A stretch of 64,000 nt of DNA, taken from positions 134,047-198,046 of the forward strand of contig LSYV01000083.1 in assembly GCA_001584585.1 (NCBI GenBank), given 5' to 3'. Shown one piece after another: positions 61,201-64,000 of this stretch. Source of the DNA: Gonium pectorale (taxonomy: Eukaryota; Chlorophyta; Chlorophyceae; Chlamydomonadales; Volvocaceae). The stretch's first letter is position 1, and the number at the start of each line of letters is the position of its first letter. The translations under genes and the position numbers were made by a program. Below the pieces are notes generated by a model. That model was not told where the DNA came from and did not search any database. It worked only from the letters and a program-made list of their open reading frames with translations.

Positions 61201-62734
61201 GAGGTGGCGCCGCAAGGCCGCGCAGAGTCGAGTTGACCACGACCAGCTCGCCACACTCCCTGCGTGGGAGAGAGCGAGGCCTTCCTGACTGGCAGGATTG
61301 CCATGCGATGGCATACATAGGGACTACTCCACAACTGACGCATGCTGACAACCCAGACAGGAGCCTTCAATGGTGGAACAGAGCTTTACAGCAAGCGGCA
61401 CCGGGCCTCACCTGCACTCGATCAACGGCCCGTACGGGCTGAGGGACACGTCCATGACCACGGAGTCGACCAACGTCAGGCGCTGGAGGCCCAAAAATGA
61501 GACGCCCCAATGCCGAGCTGCCGTCGGTACTCCCGACCCTGCGTTGCTGTCATTCCCAGCCGGACCGTAAGACGGGGTCGCTGAGATGGCCGTCACCACT
61601 CGCACTCCGCTGTGGTTGAGGAAGGGTGCGAGGCCTGGCCCCACTTCCACCACCACCTCGCCGCCGCCGTCGGCCAAGGTGTCGCCGGCGCCACTCCAGC
61701 AGTCAAGGCGCGCAGTTCCGAAAACGGTGCTGCCCTCCGCCAAAACGTCCAGGGCGGACGGCGCTCCCACAAGATTCAGACGGCAGGTTCGCGTGACGGC
61801 AGGAGGTGGTGGAGGAGACGACGGTGGGGTCGGTGGAGACGGCGGCGGCGGGTAAGCGGGGGGCTGCGGCGGCACTGGCGGGGGCAGTGCCGGTCGCGGC
61901 GGCGGTGGTGGTGACGGGGACGGTGGTGAGGCCAGCGGAGGTGGCGGGACTGGGCAACCTGTTATTCCAGAGAAGAAGGGGCAGATGAGTGAGGTTCCGG
62001 ATCAAGCTATTATGGGAGCGCGGCAGTGCAGCACAGCAGCGGCTCGCCTCAAACGTAGTTGGCGACGCCCGAAATGGGGGACGCAGTACACGACTCGACA
62101 CCACAGGAGCGAGGTCCATGCCAGCAGGGAGCTCATCGTGCTCACCCCAGGTTTCCCGCGAAGTCCTGTCGACAAAGAGCAGGGCCCGGACACCGGCGGT
62201 AATTTCGGGGGCATCGGCGCGGAGGGACCCGACGTTCCATATTGCGTCTCCTTCGACCCGCTGCAACAGCAACGACTTCATGTTTGTCGGGTGCGCGGAG
62301 GAGGAGAGCTGCACATACAGGACCAGCGGCGACGTCGCATAGTTGTGCGCGACCACGAAGCGGCTGGAGCTCGGGTAGGAGTAGTAGCCGCCCTCCAGCT
62401 CGTACACGAGCTGATAGGTGGCGTTGATGCCGTCGCGGCCGGTAAGTGTGAAGGTGACCGTCAGGCCAGGGAATGTGCTCGGTCGGTAGTTGTCCGTTAC
62501 GCCGCTGAAGCCGAAGGCCCAGCGCCAGCCCGCCACGGAGGGCCCCGCCGGCTGGAGCGCCTCGCCATCCCAGCCAGTGGCACTGCGGATTGCGGACGGG
62601 AGGGGGGCGAGGAACACGGCGCGATGCAGGGGGGAGGGAAGGTCGCGGGAGGGACGCGCAATGTCAGGATAAGCGTAGGAATGCGTCAGGCCCGTGACAG
62701 CAACAACGGTAAGTAACCAGCTGCCGCGCACCAT
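46243..62734 (-). CDS. Giant Pmp-repeat multipass membrane protein
   Basis: Exons, all phases consistent: 62734-62092, 61958-61412, 61259-61073, 60956-60677, 60083-59910, 59820-59261, 58946-58571, 58221-57688, 57457-57174, 56856-56704, 56392-56167, 56070-54404, 54140-54063, 53733-53385, 53216-52942, 52101-51901, 51638-51542, 51275-51151, 50996-50554, 50063-49895, 49658-49531, 49253-49137, 48706-47884, 47517-47303, 47054-46781, 46653-46243; about 3,111 residues. A candidate signal peptide (MVRGSWLLTVVAVTGLTHSY) opens it. Next are a beta-rich domain, a Pro-rich stalk (PPSPPTPPSSPPPPP), and about 1,450 residues of Pmp-type beta-helix repeats (ALWDCGGGLYSEV, DFHGGGACI, DSGGGVYVL). A Cys-rich membrane-proximal part (CMSCPEHGACQGG, GYTSRLCAACQPGYF) follows. 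The last 700 residues hold about eight membrane segments, the block RYGFLYARYKRTYFWWESV, and a cytoplasmic tail. Surface adhesion, sensing or channel function is inferred only. Confidence 0.85.
58321..58413. repeat. Pair of 18-bp direct repeats in an intron
   Basis: CGTTTGGGTTCAATCGCA at 58321-58338 and CGTTTGGGTTCAGTCGCA at 58396-58413 differ at one base. They lie in the intron between 58571 and 58221 of the giant gene. No larger repeat unit could be defined. Confidence 0.8.
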
Positions 62735-62879
62735 CCTGGCACACTGCCGAACATGGCAGCAGTATCCCACCTAGGCGCACCCCACACACGTGGCGGCTCC
62801 GCGTTGCCATCACCACCCAATGGACCGGCACCTGCACCTCGACGCAGTCCCACATGCCAGGCACGCCCTTGTATTATTC

Positions 62880-63969
62880 CTAATGCAGCCCACGCGTCAG
62901 GCATTCCTCACGACTCAACGCGTCTGTAAACTTGTGCGGCTGGTCAATGGCCGCAAAGGTGTAGGCGTCGAGCCATGCGCCGTCGAGCCACCTGGGACCG
63001 ACACGGTCCTCGTCCTGATACAGCTGGCCCTTGCGCTGAACGACGGCGACAGGCGCGCCAGGCATGCTCCGCACCGTCGGCGGCAGCGCAAGCTCCAGGT
63101 ACACCTCCCCCACGCCGTAGTAAGCCTTGGAGAGCACTGTGCCGGCCGCGGGGCAGGAGCGACTGCCGTCGGGATACTCGTACACAACGCGATAATAGAC
63201 ACTTGTGATCATGCCAGCTGCAAAATACCAGATGGGGAAGGCGCTTCTGTCGGCACAGGCTCCCCAGATGCGGCCGAAGGGCGCAGCGATGCAGCGAAGG
63301 GGGGGCGCAGCACTCAAGTTGCTGCGGTTAGGTGCCAGGCCTGCGGGCGCGCGGGCGGGAAGCGGTGGCGTGTTGGGGTGGGCGAGCGGAAACGGGGCAC
63401 GCACGGCGCCGAGTGGTCGCAGTGCCGGGATCATATGACAGTACGCACGTGTCGGCCGTTCCTCTGTCAAAAGCGGGACCTTTAGGGGCCCCCTGAAGCT
63501 CCAGCTAGTCACCCGGTGTGCAGAATGACCGCTCCGTGCGTGCCCCGGCTGCAACGCGCAGGCTGCCTGACCTCAATACTCACCACCTGCACGACGCATC
63601 GACAACACCCGTCTTACCCGATGGGAGCGCCGGAATCCGCGGACTGGGTGGCGGCAGCTGCGCCCCTGGTGGCGGCGGCGAGGGCAGGTAGCCGTCGCAG
63701 CGCACGCCGACAGACTCGTCAGCCGCGGAGCAGTCGTTGTCCCCCCAGGCATTGTGCCGACACGCCGCAAGCTGTGTCTCGTTGCCACGGCACGCAACCT
63801 GGTCCAGCAGTATGGGAAGGCCGCCGCCACCGTAGCTGCCGCAGCAGACGGCCACGCCGCCGGTCATGCCCAGCTGGCCGCACGCCACCGAGGCCGCGAG
63901 GTCGTCAAACCTATTGGCGTGCGGGCAAAAGGCGTAACCCAGGTAGCGGACGGTGCGTGTCAGGGGCCG
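62880..63969 (-). CDS. SRCR-domain exons with second ectodomain copy (partial)
   Basis: Two exons are visible. The first runs from beyond about 63969 (an in-frame stop at 63970-63972 means an exon border lies before it) to 63618, and encodes an SRCR domain: RFDDLAASVACGQLGM, LLDQVACRGNETQLAACRHN and DESVGVRCDG with the expected cysteines, then a Pro-rich linker (PSPPPPGAQLPPPSPR). The second starts at 63217 in matching phase and encodes VYYRVVYEYPDGSRSCPAAG, then GEVYLELALPPTVRS. It either splices at 62912 (CGTGAGG donor) into the giant gene or runs to the stop at 62880. The 62912 donor phase does not fit the likely acceptor at 62582, which favours a separate tandem gene or a missed exon. No initiator ATG is seen, so the 5' end is unresolved. 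SRCR domains are extracellular binding modules. Confidence 0.6.
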
Positions 63970-64000
63970 TCATCTTAGGACCGTCAGCCACTCTCGCGGC

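Overview
This is a nuclear genomic window from a green alga, most likely a volvocine or other chlamydomonadalean chlorophyte. The evidence is high GC, many short introns with GTGAGT or GTGCGT donors and CAG acceptors, a plastid homogentisate prenyltransferase, a plant-type CCAR1/SHORT ROOT IN SALT MEDIUM 1 homologue, a Ser/Pro-rich linker of cell-wall type, and an SRCR / Pmp-repeat membrane protein of the kind found in algae. There are no prokaryotic operons, CRISPR arrays, rRNA or tRNA genes. All gene models were built by hand from splice sites, and exon phases were checked for every join given; unresolved joins are stated.

Layout. 1-2307: no gene supported. 2308-5691 (-): TMEM45/DUF716 membrane protein, 9 exons. 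5692-8320: intergenic, with an inverted-repeat element at about 6201-6750. 8321-10536 (-): homogentisate prenyltransferase (plastoquinone/tocopherol pathway), 6 exons. 11047-21907 (-): very large CCAR1/CARP1-like protein, about 20 exons, interrupted by 348 unknown bases (17362-17709). 22248-24446 (+): mTERF-like helical-repeat protein. 24761-26203 (-): centrin-like EF-hand protein, 4 exons, one intron of GC-AG type. 26717-37922 (+): 2,890-residue acidic and coiled-coil protein of unknown function, 14 exons. 38733-41516 (-): BSD-domain protein, 7 exons. 42033-43916 (+): YEATS-domain chromatin reader of the GAS41 type, 5 exons. 43917-46242: intergenic, with a fragment resembling one end of the 6.2-6.75 kb element. 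46243-62734 (-): giant multipass membrane protein of about 3,111 residues in 26 exons, with a Pro-rich stalk and a long Pmp-type beta-helix ectodomain. 62880-63969 (-): SRCR exon plus a second copy of an ectodomain, either the 5' part of that gene or the end of a tandem neighbour.

The genes do not form a pathway. Three head-to-head pairs share intergenic regions of about 340, 513 and 516 bp (CCAR1/mTERF, centrin-like/coiled-coil, BSD/YEATS). Convergent pairs are mTERF/centrin-like, coiled-coil/BSD and YEATS/giant receptor. The least understood parts are the giant ectodomain-membrane protein and the 2,890-residue coiled-coil protein.
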